Shown here piece by piece: positions 1-8,443 of a DNA stretch of 64,000 bases (its first letter is position 1; every line of letters starts with the position of its first letter). The notes beneath the pieces were generated by a model, which worked only from the letters and a program-made list of their open reading frames with translations, had not been told where the DNA came from and did no database searches. The stretch is from positions 1 through 64,000 of the forward strand of contig JAQXDW010000142.1 in the NCBI GenBank assembly GCA_029251165.1. Reading direction: 5' to 3'. The DNA is from Myxococcota bacterium. Lineage in GTDB: Bacteria; Myxococcota_A; UBA796. A program made the translations under genes and the position numbers.

Positions 1-57
1 CAGCCGCTCCAGCAGCCGCTCCAGCAGCCGCTCCAGCAGCCGCTCCAGCAGCCGCTC
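1..57 (+). repeat. 12-bp tandem repeat encoding Ala-Pro linker
   Basis: The unit CAGCCGCTCCAG is repeated almost five times without change. In the coding frame it gives PAAA units. Identical codons in every unit indicate recent expansion by slippage. Confidence 0.85.
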
Positions 58-218
58 CCGCCGTCAGAGCCTGGGGATACTCTCTGAATATCCGAAACGG
101 CGACACCGAGGAGAGCTACTTCCTCGTCGCCACCAGCATCACCGACGCAGCCAACCAGGGCGCCAGCTCCAACCGCGGTCGCGTTATCGGAATTCGGCAG
201 CTCGGCCCAGCGCTTTAG
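3..218 (+). CDS. C-terminus of an Ala-Pro-rich protein (partial)
   Basis: This gene enters from before the window and is absent from the ORF track because its start is missing. Reading from base 3 gives 71 residues: about five PAAA repeats, then a compact tail (RAWGYSLNIRNGDTEESYF...) ending in IRQLGPAL and a TAG stop. Of the three forward frames, this one gives a sensible composition and a clean stop. The Ala-Pro run looks like an extended linker in front of a short C-terminal domain. I do not recognise the family and the function is unknown. Confidence 0.6.
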   Translation, partial: AAPAAAPAAAPAAAPAAAPAVRAWGYSLNIRNGDTEESYFLVATSITDAANQGASSNRGRVIGIRQLGPAL

Positions 219-302
219 TAGGGCCCACATCGGAATTCCGGCAGGGGCACACGACGTCCTCCTGTCGGCATCCCTGACCGCCCCCGCATGACACTCAAGC
301 AG

Positions 303-342
303 CCCTCGTGGCGGCCGCCTTACAGGATGGCCGCCACGAGGG
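303..342. terminator. Hairpin, probable bidirectional terminator
   Basis: Two perfect 14-base arms (CCCTCGTGGCGGCC and its complement) enclose a 12-base loop between two convergent genes. There is no long T-tract on either side, so termination is inferred from position and stem strength. Confidence 0.6.
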
Positions 343-346
343 TTCC

Positions 347-1114
347 TTAGCTTGGAGGGGTTTCCTGAAGCGCCTCGGCCACTGAGGTGTCTCCCGCCAG
401 CACCAGCCCGATCGCGGCCTCGCGGAGGGTGATGAGTCCCGCCTCCCGAGCAGCGCTGTGCAGCGCCTCGCCACGGATGCCCGCGAGAAAGTCGCGTCGG
501 ATGGCGATACCCAGCGGAGAGTGGTCCAGCGCGAACCGCTCGACAACCAGCCGACGCCCCCGGAAGCCATCCCGACATGCCTCGCAGCCGACCGGCTCGA
601 ACACGACCGTCGGCCCAGCACGTCCCAGGATGCTCCCAGAGATCGTGGTCGGCCGACGACACGCGGTGCACAGCCGACGCACCCACCGCTGAGACTGCAC
701 GACCCGCACAGCCTCACACACCAGCCAGGGGGACGGGCCGTGGTCTGAGAGCCGGCCGAGGGCATCGGTGGCACGGTCCACCTCGATGGTGGAGATGATG
801 CGTCGGCTGACCGCAGACTCCAGCGCACACTGAGTAAGCGCGCTGTCACACAGCGCTCGGACGTAGATGAGGTCGGTGTCGAGATCCATCAGCCGCTGGA
901 GCATCGCGAGCTGGCCGTCGTGATCGGCGACCATCGTCTGCTGCACTCCATCCAGAGACCGTCGGGGGCTGAGCTCGATGGTGGCAGCGGAGAGCGTGGA
1001 GAGATCCAGCGCCTGGAGCATCGCCATCGCAGCAGTGTTCTTGCCGCTGCGAGGCGGCCCCGCGAGCAGGACCATGCCTGGAGCGACCCGGAGCGCGGTG
1101 AGGGGATCCATCAT
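347..1114 (-). CDS. Degenerate GspE/PilB-type secretion ATPase, C-terminal domain only
   Basis: This 255-aa protein matches the C-terminal half of type II secretion/type IV pilus ATPases: a P-loop region (GPPRSGKNT), the strand pattern leading to a box ending IISTIEVD, the GVxPxL-like region, and two CxxC pairs (CTAC, CEAC) as in the zinc-binding insert. The usual N-terminal domains are absent. Several catalytic positions have changed: the Walker A Ser/Thr is Asn, the GEIRD glutamate is lost, and the STLHT histidine is replaced. It may be a non-hydrolysing pseudo-ATPase or a decaying copy. I chose the internal ATG at 1114 because it overlaps the upstream stop as ATGA; the ORF-track start lies inside the neighbouring gene. 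Confidence 0.65.
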   Translation of the reverse strand: MMDPLTALRVAPGMVLLAGPPRSGKNTAAMAMLQALDLSTLSAATIELSPRRSLDGVQQTMVADHDGQLAMLQRLMDLDTDLIYVRALCDSALTQCALESAVSRRIISTIEVDRATDALGRLSDHGPSPWLVCEAVRVVQSQRWVRRLCTACRRPTTISGSILGRAGPTVVFEPVGCEACRDGFRGRRLVVERFALDHSPLGIAIRRDFLAGIRGEALHSAAREAGLITLREAAIGLVLAGDTSVAEALQETPPS

Positions 1115-1452
1115 GAGTCGAGAAACTGCACAACAGCGATGAGTCCGTCTGCCACGGTGTAGCGGACAAGCACGCATCCCTCTTGCTGCTTCCCCTCGGC
1201 ATCAATCCACCAGTAGTGCTCCAGGTCAACGCAGTGTGGCTCCATGACGATGCGCTCAGGCACAGTCGCGCCGAACCCACCCTGCGCAAACTTGTCGACG
1301 TAGCGGGCGCGGAATGTCTCCCCTCCCGAGAAGCTGACCGCGCCGGAGGTCTCGAGCACCACCACCTCAGGGTGGTAGCAGGCGCAGAAGGCGTCGAGAT
1401 CCGCGCGGTTGTATGCATCAAGCTGTCGGGCAGCGAGCTCAGCAGCAGACAT
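1111..1452 (-). CDS. SnoaL-like / NTF2-fold protein
   Basis: The 113-aa sequence has the size and pattern of SnoaL-like proteins: an N-terminal helix (AARQLDAYNRADLDAFCACY), then HPEVVVLE and a C-terminal strand YTVADGLIAVVQFLDS. The family includes small cone-shaped isomerases, cyclases and ligand-binding proteins, so no reaction can be assigned. The ATG at 1452 overlaps the upstream stop (TGATG), whereas the ORF track uses a TTG one codon earlier. Its own stop overlaps the next start as ATGA, so the three genes 1820-347 are probably translated as a unit. Confidence 0.65.
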   Translation of the reverse strand: MSAAELAARQLDAYNRADLDAFCACYHPEVVVLETSGAVSFSGGETFRARYVDKFAQGGFGATVPERIVMEPHCVDLEHYWWIDAEGKQQEGCVLVRYTVADGLIAVVQFLDS

Positions 1453-1820
1453 CAATCGTCCCGTCCCAGATCGAAGACACCCTCGCCGTTCCAGACATCT
1501 TCACCGCTCCAGACACACTCACCGGAGATGGTGTCCTTGTCTTCAAGGATCCCGCGGATCTCCATCGTCCCCAGCTTGAGCATCTCCAGCTCCAGGTCGA
1601 TCTCGTCTCTGTCTTGCTTCCCGTCGATCTCCAGCGCCACGGTCTCCAGGACGTTGCCGATCAGGTAGCTGATTGTGCCGATACCTTCGATGTCATCGCC
1701 GTCCTGGATCAGCTCCAGTTCGACCTGGATCTCGTCGTCACCGTAGTCGCAGTCGCCCTCCCATGCGGCGGTCAAGGAAGAGCAAGCGGAGAGCATGAGC
1801 AAAGGGAGCAGGGACTTCAT
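1452..1820 (-). CDS. Small lipoprotein, acidic
   Basis: A 122-aa exported protein beginning MKSLLPLLMLSAC, a typical lipobox signal peptide with the acylated Cys at residue 13. The mature part is acidic and beta-rich with alternating hydrophobic residues (EIQVELELIQDGDDIEGIGTI), which suggests a small beta-barrel or sandwich on the membrane surface. It is the first gene of a coupled three-gene unit with the SnoaL-like and PilB-like genes. No family recognised. Confidence 0.65.
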   Translation of the reverse strand: MKSLLPLLMLSACSSLTAAWEGDCDYGDDEIQVELELIQDGDDIEGIGTISYLIGNVLETVALEIDGKQDRDEIDLELEMLKLGTMEIRGILEDKDTISGECVWSGEDVWNGEGVFDLGRDD

Positions 1821-2245
1821 GGCCGGGACTATAACCCCACATCAGCTCCAATCTCACGGCCAAGATCGCAGCACCAGCTGGCCCCTCACTGCACCCGGTT
1901 CATCCAGCTCTTCTGCGAGACGGGACCGAGCCGGTAGCGGCCAGCACAGAGGCGCTCCTGCGCCCGGACCTGAGCAGCAGCCCCCTCCGCCTCGCCGCTC
2001 GATATGGCCCCCACAGATGCGCCGCCGCACGCCAGGTGCAATCCAGTATCGCTTCATTCAGGAGGCTGAGGTGTTCTCGCTGCTGCTCTACTCTCCAGCA
2101 ATGACAGACAATTACAGCGTCGTGACGGGTCAGGGGCTGCTTGAGCAGTCCCCTGTTTATGGTCCGCATCCTGGTGGATGCGGTGTTCGCCATCGGTGCC
2201 CTGTCCGACCGCTGAGGCCCTCGCCGGGAGAGACTGGAGCGAGCT
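1821..2245. other. Intergenic region without a recognisable gene
   Basis: About 425 bases between two minus-strand lipoprotein genes. The listed ORFs here are Arg/Ser/Pro-rich shadows. The only structure I see is a perfect 8-base hairpin, CCGCATCC-TGGT-GGATGCGG, at 2164-2183, which could terminate the lipoprotein transcript that ends at 2246. The rest probably holds the promoter for the gene starting at 1820. Confidence 0.5.
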
Positions 2246-2713
2246 TCAGCGGCCCGCGTAGCTGACCGAGCCGGGCTCAGAGGTGTTGCCTTCTTCGTCG
2301 ACGACGATGGCAAAGAAGGTGTGGCTGCTGGCGCTGCTGCAGTCGAGCCCTGGGTAGGTGGTCACGGTGAAGCCAGCGGTGCACTGACCAGAGCTGCTGC
2401 AAGGCATCAGCAGGTCATCAAAGACCACCTCACCGTTGCTGTCGTATGCCGTAAAGATTCCGTTGGAGTCCACGGTGTCCGCCCCCTGCGGGTCTCCAAC
2501 CTGCACGACCGCATTGAGCGTGTCTGGGCTGCTGGTGCCCGGGTTGCAGACCATCTGCCCATCGATGACGTAGGGGCTGAAGCCGTCCGTGTCAGAGGGG
2601 TTGCTGAGGTTGAGTGCTGGCTCCTCATCGTCCTCATCCTCATCGGCTTTGTCACCGCAGCCAAGGAGGGTCACAGGGAGAAGAATGGTCCAGATCAGAG
2701 CGTTTCGATTCAT
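2246..2713 (-). CDS. Lipoprotein, unknown function
   Basis: A 155-aa protein starting MNRNALIWTILLPVTLLGC, a clear lipobox with an Arg-containing n-region, followed by an acidic linker (GDKADEDEDDEEPA). The mature domain has the spacing of an Ig-like or fibronectin-like sandwich (VVQVGDPQGADTVDSNGIFTAYDSNGEVVFDD, then a C-terminal strand) and four Cys that could form disulfides. The ORF track starts 38 residues earlier, but that extension is low-complexity and lacks a signal peptide, so I moved the start to 2713. The gene stands alone on its strand. Confidence 0.65.
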   Translation of the reverse strand: MNRNALIWTILLPVTLLGCGDKADEDEDDEEPALNLSNPSDTDGFSPYVIDGQMVCNPGTSSPDTLNAVVQVGDPQGADTVDSNGIFTAYDSNGEVVFDDLLMPCSSSGQCTAGFTVTTYPGLDCSSASSHTFFAIVVDEEGNTSEPGSVSYAGR

Positions 2714-2772
2714 GTGACAGAAGATGGCAGACAAGTGCGTCAGGGGCAAGCCACCTGTCAGTGAATCCCAGC

Positions 2773-3420
2773 CTATCGACGCATGACCGTTCCGTGATCT
2801 TCGGTCAGGTCGTCCTGGGAATCGCACTCACTGTCCCACCAGCATCCGGCGAATGGGTACATCAGGTCGTCTCCCAGCTCGTCCTCGCAGTCGCTGTCGT
2901 CCATGCACCCGTCGGTGTCATCGAGCGCATCGCGCGCGACCACGCTGTCGTCCTTCGGGCTGAGCTGAGCGGGGTGCATCAGGCTGAGGTCGTGGGCGGC
3001 CTCGTGGGCAGTGCGCTCAGAGAGCACCGGAGTCATGGACAGAATTGATCCACCCGGAGACCCCACTGCCGCCCGCTTGGTGCTCCGCAGCGGCCTCGGA
3101 AGTCCACCACCAGCCGGCCCCGGCAACGGGGTCCGCGCCAGCCGCCGTCTGCTCGTCAGGCAGGACGGCACCGGTGTCTGCCGATGCGCACTCAATCCAC
3201 TCCTCAGGGTCGGCTGGGGTGTCGATGAGCGCGTCTGGAGCAACCTGAGCGGTGACCAGGAGGGTCCGTGTGTCTTCTGCACTGTCGAAGCGCGGGGTCG
3301 CGGTCTCGCCGAGAGCGGACGGGGTCTCGACGACTCCTGACCGAGAATCCCCCCGCGCGCCACAAGGGGCGCCTTGGCGGCGAGGAGCAGGCAGCTCATA
3401 TCGGGGAGTATACTCGCCAA
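2773..3420 (-). pseudogene. Frameshifted metzincin (matrixin-like) protease remnant
   Basis: Two minus-strand frames each carry half of what looks like one protein. The upstream frame (from about 3360 to 3017) reads ...VETPSALGETATPRFDSAEDTRTLLVTAQVAPDALID..., then meets a stop just after SVHDSGAL. The other frame continues with RTAHEAAHDLSLMHP, an HExxHxxSxxH zinc site, and GDDLMYPFAG, which fits the metzincin Met-turn, ending at 2773. A one-base loss in the CTCTC run near 3022 would join them. The third-position glycine of the usual HExxHxxGxxH is Ser. No signal peptide is evident at the 5' end. It could be a real pseudogene or an assembly error. Confidence 0.5.
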
Positions 3421-3440
3421 GCCCGCCCCTCAGGTGCACC

Positions 3441-3938
3441 ATGGCCCGGAAGCAGAAGCCCCCTGTCACTCCCGCTCTCCGTGTCTTGCGCGCCGCAAAG
3501 ATCGACTTCACGCTCTGTCCCTATGCGTATGTGCAGCGCGGAGGCGCACGGGCAAGCGCCGCAGCACTGGGGGTTCCGCTCTCCAGCGTGGTGAAGACCC
3601 TGGTGATGGAGAACACCGCCACGAAGAAGCCGCTGCTGGTCCTGATGCACGGAGATCGAGGAGTCTCGACCCGGCAGCTCGCACGAGCCCTGGGGGTCAA
3701 GTCGATTGAGCCCTGCACCCCCGAGCAGGCCACTCGGCACACCGGCTATCTCGTCGGCGGAACCAGCCCGTTTGGAACCCGCAAGTCGCTGCCGGTCTAC
3801 GTCGAGCGCACCATCCTCGGTCTCGATCAGATCTGGATCAACGCGGGCAAGCGCGGGCTGTTGGTCCGCATCACTCCCGCTGACCTGGCCGCCATTCTCT
3901 CCCCGGTTCCCGTCTCGGCCGCCCGGGACAACCTCTGA
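3441..3938 (+). CDS. ybaK: YbaK/EbsC-family aminoacyl-tRNA deacylase
   Basis: The 165-aa product fits the YbaK family, which hydrolyses mischarged Cys-tRNA(Pro). Seen are TPALRVLRAAKIDFTL at the N-terminus, the conserved SSVVKTLV strand with the invariant lysine, a central MHGDRGVSTRQLARALG helix and the signature VGGTSPFGTRKSLPVY. Length matches the family (about 155-165 aa). I chose the ATG at 3441; the track start at 3252 adds an out-of-family Arg/Pro-rich extension that overlaps the protease remnant. It lies 8 bases before the amidohydrolase gene, so the two are probably cotranscribed. Confidence 0.88.
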   Translation: MARKQKPPVTPALRVLRAAKIDFTLCPYAYVQRGGARASAAALGVPLSSVVKTLVMENTATKKPLLVLMHGDRGVSTRQLARALGVKSIEPCTPEQATRHTGYLVGGTSPFGTRKSLPVYVERTILGLDQIWINAGKRGLLVRITPADLAAILSPVPVSAARDNL

Positions 3939-3946
3939 GGCTTCCC

Positions 3947-5122
3947 ATGTCCGCTCCGCTTCACACCGCCCTCGCCGCCATCTCTGATGAGCTCATCGCC
4001 CTGCGCCATGACATCCACCGCTGGCCAGAGCCTGGCTTCGAGGAGGTCCGCACCCAGGCTGCGATCATGGCAGCGCTCTCCGAGGCTGGACTCTCACCGC
4101 GTGCCTGCGCCGGCACCGGAGTGGTTGTCGACATCGGCAGCGGAGACGGTCCGTGCCTCGCGCTGCGGGCGGACATCGACTGCCTGCGCATGACCGAGGC
4201 CAACCCGCACCTCCCCTACCGCTCCGAGCGCGACGGCCTCGCCCACATGTGTGGACACGACGGCCACACCGCCACCCTCGTCGGCGCCGGGATCCTGCTG
4301 GCTGGGGTGGAAGACCGGCTGCCTGGGCGCATCCGGCTGCTGTTCCAGCCTGCGGAGGAAGGCCCGGGCGGAGCTCCGGTGATGATCGAAGCGGGCTGCC
4401 TGGAGGGCGTCGACGAGGTCTATGGGATGCACAACTGGCCTGCCGCACCGCTCGGCGCCCTGCGCACCATCTCCGGCCCATGCATGGCGACCGTGGCGGA
4501 GATGTCGATCACGGTCACCGGCAAGGGCGTGCACGCCAGCCAGCCCCAGGATGGGCAGGATCCGGTGCTCGCCGCAGCCCACATCGTCACCGCGCTGCAG
4601 TCGATCATTTCCCGAAACGTCCACTATCAGGACCGGTGTGTGGTCTCAGTGACCACCATCCATGGCGGAGAGGCCTTCAACGTCATCCCCGACACCGTGA
4701 CCATGTCTGGGACCATCCGGGCGCTGTCCGAGGAGAGCTACGACCTCATCACCGCGCGCATCGAGGCGGTCGCCACCGGAACCGCGACCGCGATGGGCTG
4801 TAGCGCACAGGTCCTGATCAACCGGATGTACCCGGTGCTCGTGAACACGCCCAAGGAGACCGCGCTGGTGGAGTCGGTCGCCCGAGCGGTCTTCGGCACG
4901 GTCTCTGATGAGCTGCTGCCGATGCTCGGCGCGGAGGACTTCGCCTTCTTCCTCCAGCATCGCCCCGGCTGCTTCTTCTTCCTCGGCGGCGGTGAGTCCG
5001 GCCGCAGCAACGCCATCTGTCACGCCACGAACTACGACTACAACGACAACCTCATCGACATCGGCGTGCGCTTCTGGCTCAAGCTCATCGAGGCACGCAT
5101 GGACGTGGCGCTGTTCACCTGA
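3947..5122 (+). CDS. M20-family amidohydrolase (N-acyl amino acid/hippurate hydrolase type)
   Basis: A 391-aa cytoplasmic metallo-amidohydrolase of the HipO/AbgB group that removes acyl groups from amino acids. The ordered motifs are visible: RHDIHRWPEPGFEE, the metal-binding CGHDGH, the catalytic QPAEEGPGG, HNWPAAPLG, the dimerisation domain (VTGKGVHASQPQDGQDP) and the C-terminal MLGAEDFAFF followed by a final His-containing strand (ICHATNYDYND). The substrate cannot be told from sequence. It sits just after ybaK and before an exported protein, all on the plus strand. Confidence 0.9.
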   Translation: MSAPLHTALAAISDELIALRHDIHRWPEPGFEEVRTQAAIMAALSEAGLSPRACAGTGVVVDIGSGDGPCLALRADIDCLRMTEANPHLPYRSERDGLAHMCGHDGHTATLVGAGILLAGVEDRLPGRIRLLFQPAEEGPGGAPVMIEAGCLEGVDEVYGMHNWPAAPLGALRTISGPCMATVAEMSITVTGKGVHASQPQDGQDPVLAAAHIVTALQSIISRNVHYQDRCVVSVTTIHGGEAFNVIPDTVTMSGTIRALSEESYDLITARIEAVATGTATAMGCSAQVLINRMYPVLVNTPKETALVESVARAVFGTVSDELLPMLGAEDFAFFLQHRPGCFFFLGGGESGRSNAICHATNYDYNDNLIDIGVRFWLKLIEARMDVALFT

Positions 5123-5154
5123 AACCATCCGGCTTCAGCGAGGTCAAGATCACC

Positions 5155-6156
5155 ATGCTCACCATGCTCACCATGCTCCTGTCCGCACCGGCTGAGGCAT
5201 GCCTGTGGGATCGAGACACCCTCGCCATCGAGCAGGCCGGGATGCCTGCGGTCACTGCAGTCCTCACCGGACACTTCGACCGCTTTCCCGATGCCTGGTA
5301 CACCGCTCGGCTCGACCGCTCCCGCGCCACCATCGCCGCCAGCCCAGATGACCTCTCCGCCCATGACGACGCCGCGGTCGCCCTTGACCGGCTCGGACGA
5401 CAGACCGAGGCCATCGCGATGATGGAGGCAAAGGCTGAGGTGCTCGCACGCACCGGGGCGAATCCCGAGCACCGCTACCGGCTGCTCGCCAACCAGGGCA
5501 CCTTCTACGCCCATCGCTTCCTCACCGGCAGCGACAGTCCCTCCGATCTCGCTCAGGCCATCGCGCTCATCGAGGCGGCCATCGCCTTGAACCCTGATGC
5601 ACACTTTGGCCGCGAGGTGGTGCAGCTCAAGGCGCTGTACTGGCTGCGCGATGCCCCGATGCTCGACTGGGTGACCGATCTATGGAGGCAGCCGGGGCTG
5701 CTGGGGTTTGAGGACTGGAAGAGGACGACCGTTCAGGCAGTCTCTGCTGACCACATCGATCTGGAGATGGCGCGCATCGTCGAGGGCCTCACCGGCCTCA
5801 TCGTGCTCGGTGCGGCCTGGGAGAGCCCGGACATCCACTTCGCCCTGGTGCGCGCGCTCCAGGCCAGCGGACAGAGCCACCTCGCCTGGATGGCCCGGCT
5901 GCGGGTCGTCGAGCTCCTGGAGTCTGGCAAGACCTTCCACCAGCCCCACCACTTCAGCCATGACATCCTGAGGAACACAGTCCTCGATACTGCGTTCCAG
6001 GCCATCGAGACGCCCGAGCTCGTGGAGGCTGAATTCAGCGCTGCGCGCGCCGAGGCCGAGAAATGGCACACGCAGCGCACAGCCTGGATCACAGCCCAGC
6101 TTGACGCCGGAGAGCACCCAGACACCCACGCCGACTTCTGGGACGGGGCGCCGTGA
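5155..6156 (+). CDS. Exported helical-repeat (TPR-like) protein
   Basis: A 333-aa protein with a short leader, MLTMLTMLLSAPAEAC, encoded by a nine-base repeat (ATGCTCACC twice, then ATGCTCCTG). Cleavage at AEA or lipidation on the following Cys are both possible. The mature part is helical; residues about 60-150 look like TPR or Sel1-type pairs (SAHDDAAVALDRLGRQTEAIAMMEAKAEVLA; AQAIALIEAAIALNPDA). It follows the M20 gene by 32 bases. Function unknown; probably periplasmic or outer-membrane associated. Confidence 0.65.
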   Translation: MLTMLTMLLSAPAEACLWDRDTLAIEQAGMPAVTAVLTGHFDRFPDAWYTARLDRSRATIAASPDDLSAHDDAAVALDRLGRQTEAIAMMEAKAEVLARTGANPEHRYRLLANQGTFYAHRFLTGSDSPSDLAQAIALIEAAIALNPDAHFGREVVQLKALYWLRDAPMLDWVTDLWRQPGLLGFEDWKRTTVQAVSADHIDLEMARIVEGLTGLIVLGAAWESPDIHFALVRALQASGQSHLAWMARLRVVELLESGKTFHQPHHFSHDILRNTVLDTAFQAIETPELVEAEFSAARAEAEKWHTQRTAWITAQLDAGEHPDTHADFWDGAP

Positions 6157-6158
6157 GC

Positions 6159-6203
6159 CCTGGACTCACCGCTCGATGAGCGGAGCCCGCTTCGCAGTCC
6201 AGG
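6159..6203. terminator. Nested hairpin between convergent genes
   Basis: CCTGGACT pairs with AGTCCAGG and encloses an inner hairpin CCGCTC-gat-GAGCGG. It begins three bases after one stop and ends 24 bases before the other, as expected for a two-way terminator. Confidence 0.6.
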
Positions 6204-6227
6204 ACATCAGAGCGGCTTCAAGCACCC

Positions 6228-7904
6228 TCAATCCCAGATGACCTTCTTGCCCATGGCGTACCAGGCATCGAGGTTCTCCGCGTAGAGATCCTCGATCTTG
6301 CTGCGCATGATCTTCATGGTCGGCGTGAGCTGGCCGCCCTCGATGGTCCAGCGCTTGCTGGAGACCACGATGAAGCCGAGCTTCTCGTAAGCCTCGATCT
6401 CGCCGTTGACCTTGCCAAGCAGCGCATGAAGCGACGCGTCGACCTCGGACTTGAACGCCGCATCTGACAGGCGGGGCAGCATGTCTTCGGCGATCTGAAC
6501 GACGGCGTGGGTGGTCGGGTAGCCCGAGCCACCGACCAGGGACAGCTCGATGTGCGGGTCGATGTTGATGAGGTTCTCGATCGGGGCCGGGGCGACGTAC
6601 TTGCCCTTGGAGGTCTTGAACAGCTCCTTGACCCGCCCGGTGATGCGCAGCCGACCATCGGAGTCGATCTCACCCCGGTCGCCGGTCTTGAGGAAGCCAT
6701 CGGCGGTGAATGCATCGGCAGTGCGCGCGGGATCCTTGTAGTAGCCGACCATGTTGCCGGGACTCTTGATGAGGATCTCGCCCTCTGCGGAGAGCTTGCA
6801 GTCCACCCCTGGATAGGGATGGCCGATGTAGCCGGCGCGGCCCCGACCGGGCATGGTGATGTGGGAGTAGTTGAAGTTCTCGGACATGCCGTAGCCCTCC
6901 AGCAGCTCCAGCCCGAGGTTGCGGTACCAGGCCAGCAGCTCTGCAGGAATCGGAGCAGAGCCCGAGCCGGCAAACCGCACCGAGTCCAGGCCGAGGTTGG
7001 TGAGCACCTTCTTCTTCACGATGCCCGACAGGATCGGAATCTTGAGGAACAGGTTCAGCTTCTTGGGCGGCATCTTGGAGAACACGCCGAGCTGGAACTT
7101 CAGCCACAGGCGCGGCACCGAGACGAACAGGGTCGGCCGGGCGCGCCCGAGATCCGCGACGAAGGTGGTCAGGCTCTCCGCGAAGAACACATGGCAGCCG
7201 CTGTACAGCGAGACACACTCCGACAGCCAGCGATCCATGCCGTGCGCCAGGGGCAGGTAGGACAGCTCGCGGTCTTCCTTGGTCGCGCCCAGGACCTCGA
7301 CGAGGCCCTGCGTGGTCACCGAGATGGTGCGGAAGCTGTGGAGAACACCCTTGGGCTGGCCGGTGGAGCCGGAGGTGTAGATGATGAGCGACTCGTCGTC
7401 GGGGTCGCGGACCGGACGATCGCTGATCGGCTCGGTGCGGCTGACGATGTCATCCCAGCGGGTGTCGCCGGTCTTCGGTGCGTTGGGGAACGCGAGGCGG
7501 GGGAGGTCCTCGGGCACGCCATGCTTCAGCTCGTCGTCCCAGGTGTCCAGCTTGCCGACGAACAGCAGCTGTGCGTCAGAGTGCTCCAGGATGTAGGAGA
7601 CCGTGTCGCGGTTCAGCGTCGGATACAGGGCAACGGTGACGTGACCGGCCATCCAGATCGCCAGCTCTGCCATGAAGAAGTGCGCGCAGTTCTTCGACAG
7701 CATCGCGATCTTCGACTGCGGCGGCAGCGACAAGCTGCGGAGGTGAGCGGCCATGCGCTGGGCCTGCTCGAGCACCTGAGCGAAGGTGTAGTCGGTGGTC
7801 TGTCCGCCGGAGTGCGGCTGGGTGAGGTAGACGGCGCTGGGGCGCTCGCTGCAGTGCGTATAGAACCGCTGCAGGAGGAGATCGTCGTTGCTGAGCGTGG
7901 TCAT
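6228..7904 (-). CDS. Long-chain acyl-CoA synthetase (AMP-binding)
   Basis: The 558-aa protein is an adenylate-forming ligase of the FadD15/ACSBG type, activating fatty acids to acyl-CoA at the membrane. Motifs in order: the P-loop IIYTSGSTGQPKG (about residue 175), SYLPLAHGMDR, LLEGYGMSEN, KTGDRGEIDSDG and RLRITGRVKELFKTSKGKYVAP with the hinge and CoA-binding regions. The C-terminus (LTPTMKIMRSKIEDLY) contains the catalytic-lysine region. The ATG at 7904 has GGGGAG six bases upstream. It is shorter than the typical 590-600 aa but has no gap in the core motifs. Confidence 0.9.
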   Translation of the reverse strand: MTTLSNDDLLLQRFYTHCSERPSAVYLTQPHSGGQTTDYTFAQVLEQAQRMAAHLRSLSLPPQSKIAMLSKNCAHFFMAELAIWMAGHVTVALYPTLNRDTVSYILEHSDAQLLFVGKLDTWDDELKHGVPEDLPRLAFPNAPKTGDTRWDDIVSRTEPISDRPVRDPDDESLIIYTSGSTGQPKGVLHSFRTISVTTQGLVEVLGATKEDRELSYLPLAHGMDRWLSECVSLYSGCHVFFAESLTTFVADLGRARPTLFVSVPRLWLKFQLGVFSKMPPKKLNLFLKIPILSGIVKKKVLTNLGLDSVRFAGSGSAPIPAELLAWYRNLGLELLEGYGMSENFNYSHITMPGRGRAGYIGHPYPGVDCKLSAEGEILIKSPGNMVGYYKDPARTADAFTADGFLKTGDRGEIDSDGRLRITGRVKELFKTSKGKYVAPAPIENLINIDPHIELSLVGGSGYPTTHAVVQIAEDMLPRLSDAAFKSEVDASLHALLGKVNGEIEAYEKLGFIVVSSKRWTIEGGQLTPTMKIMRSKIEDLYAENLDAWYAMGKKVIWD

Positions 7905-7958
7905 GGCTGGCTCCCCGGGGTCTTGGAACTGCCAGATATCACAGTCGCCGCTCAGAAC

Positions 7959-8405
7959 CTATGGTTTGTCGGAGATGACCCGCATTGCAGCTTCGAGCAC
8001 TGGAGGCAGCGGCGGGCCATCCAGGGTGTCCAATTCTCTCAGAATTGCTATGGGAAGACCCCCTTTTGCAGCGACTCCGGCCTCGACCAGGAGCGCACGG
8101 GCTTTGTCGCGCAGCCGCCTTGCGCTCCCGGGATCGGTGATGATTGCTGACCGTCGCGACATCAGCACCCCCATCACCATCATCCGCCCCACATCTGGAC
8201 CGCCTTGGTCGGAGAGCATCATCCGAAGGCTCGCCAGCTCGAGGGCCTCGGCGCTGCGGGGGGACAGACCGACGAGCTGGCGGCCCGCGCTGTCGAGGGC
8301 GTCGAGGGCGACTCCGGGGCGGTCCGCGTCCACCAGGCCGGCGATCCGAGCGAGGAAGATGGAGAGCTGCTGGATGAGGTCGAGGATGTAGTCCTGCTTG
8401 ATCAT
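7959..8405 (-). CDS. DUF6483-like helical protein
   Basis: The 148-aa protein begins MIKQDYILDLIQQLSIFLARIAGL, a start I associate with the DUF6483 group, short helical proteins of unknown role in many bacteria. The rest is predicted helical with TPR-like spacing. I chose the ATG at 8405 over the in-frame TTG three codons earlier. It is 54 bases upstream of the acyl-CoA synthetase gene on the same strand and may be cotranscribed with it. No signal peptide or membrane segment. Confidence 0.6.
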   Translation of the reverse strand: MIKQDYILDLIQQLSIFLARIAGLVDADRPGVALDALDSAGRQLVGLSPRSAEALELASLRMMLSDQGGPDVGRMMVMGVLMSRRSAIITDPGSARRLRDKARALLVEAGVAAKGGLPIAILRELDTLDGPPLPPVLEAAMRVISDKP

Positions 8406-8443
8406 GTCCGACAAGCTTCACACCAGCGACACCGCCGCAACCC

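Noticed and set aside
6507-8150. 547-aa plus-strand ORF opposite the acyl-CoA synthetase
   Set aside because: Antisense shadow in a GC-rich gene; no motif recognised.
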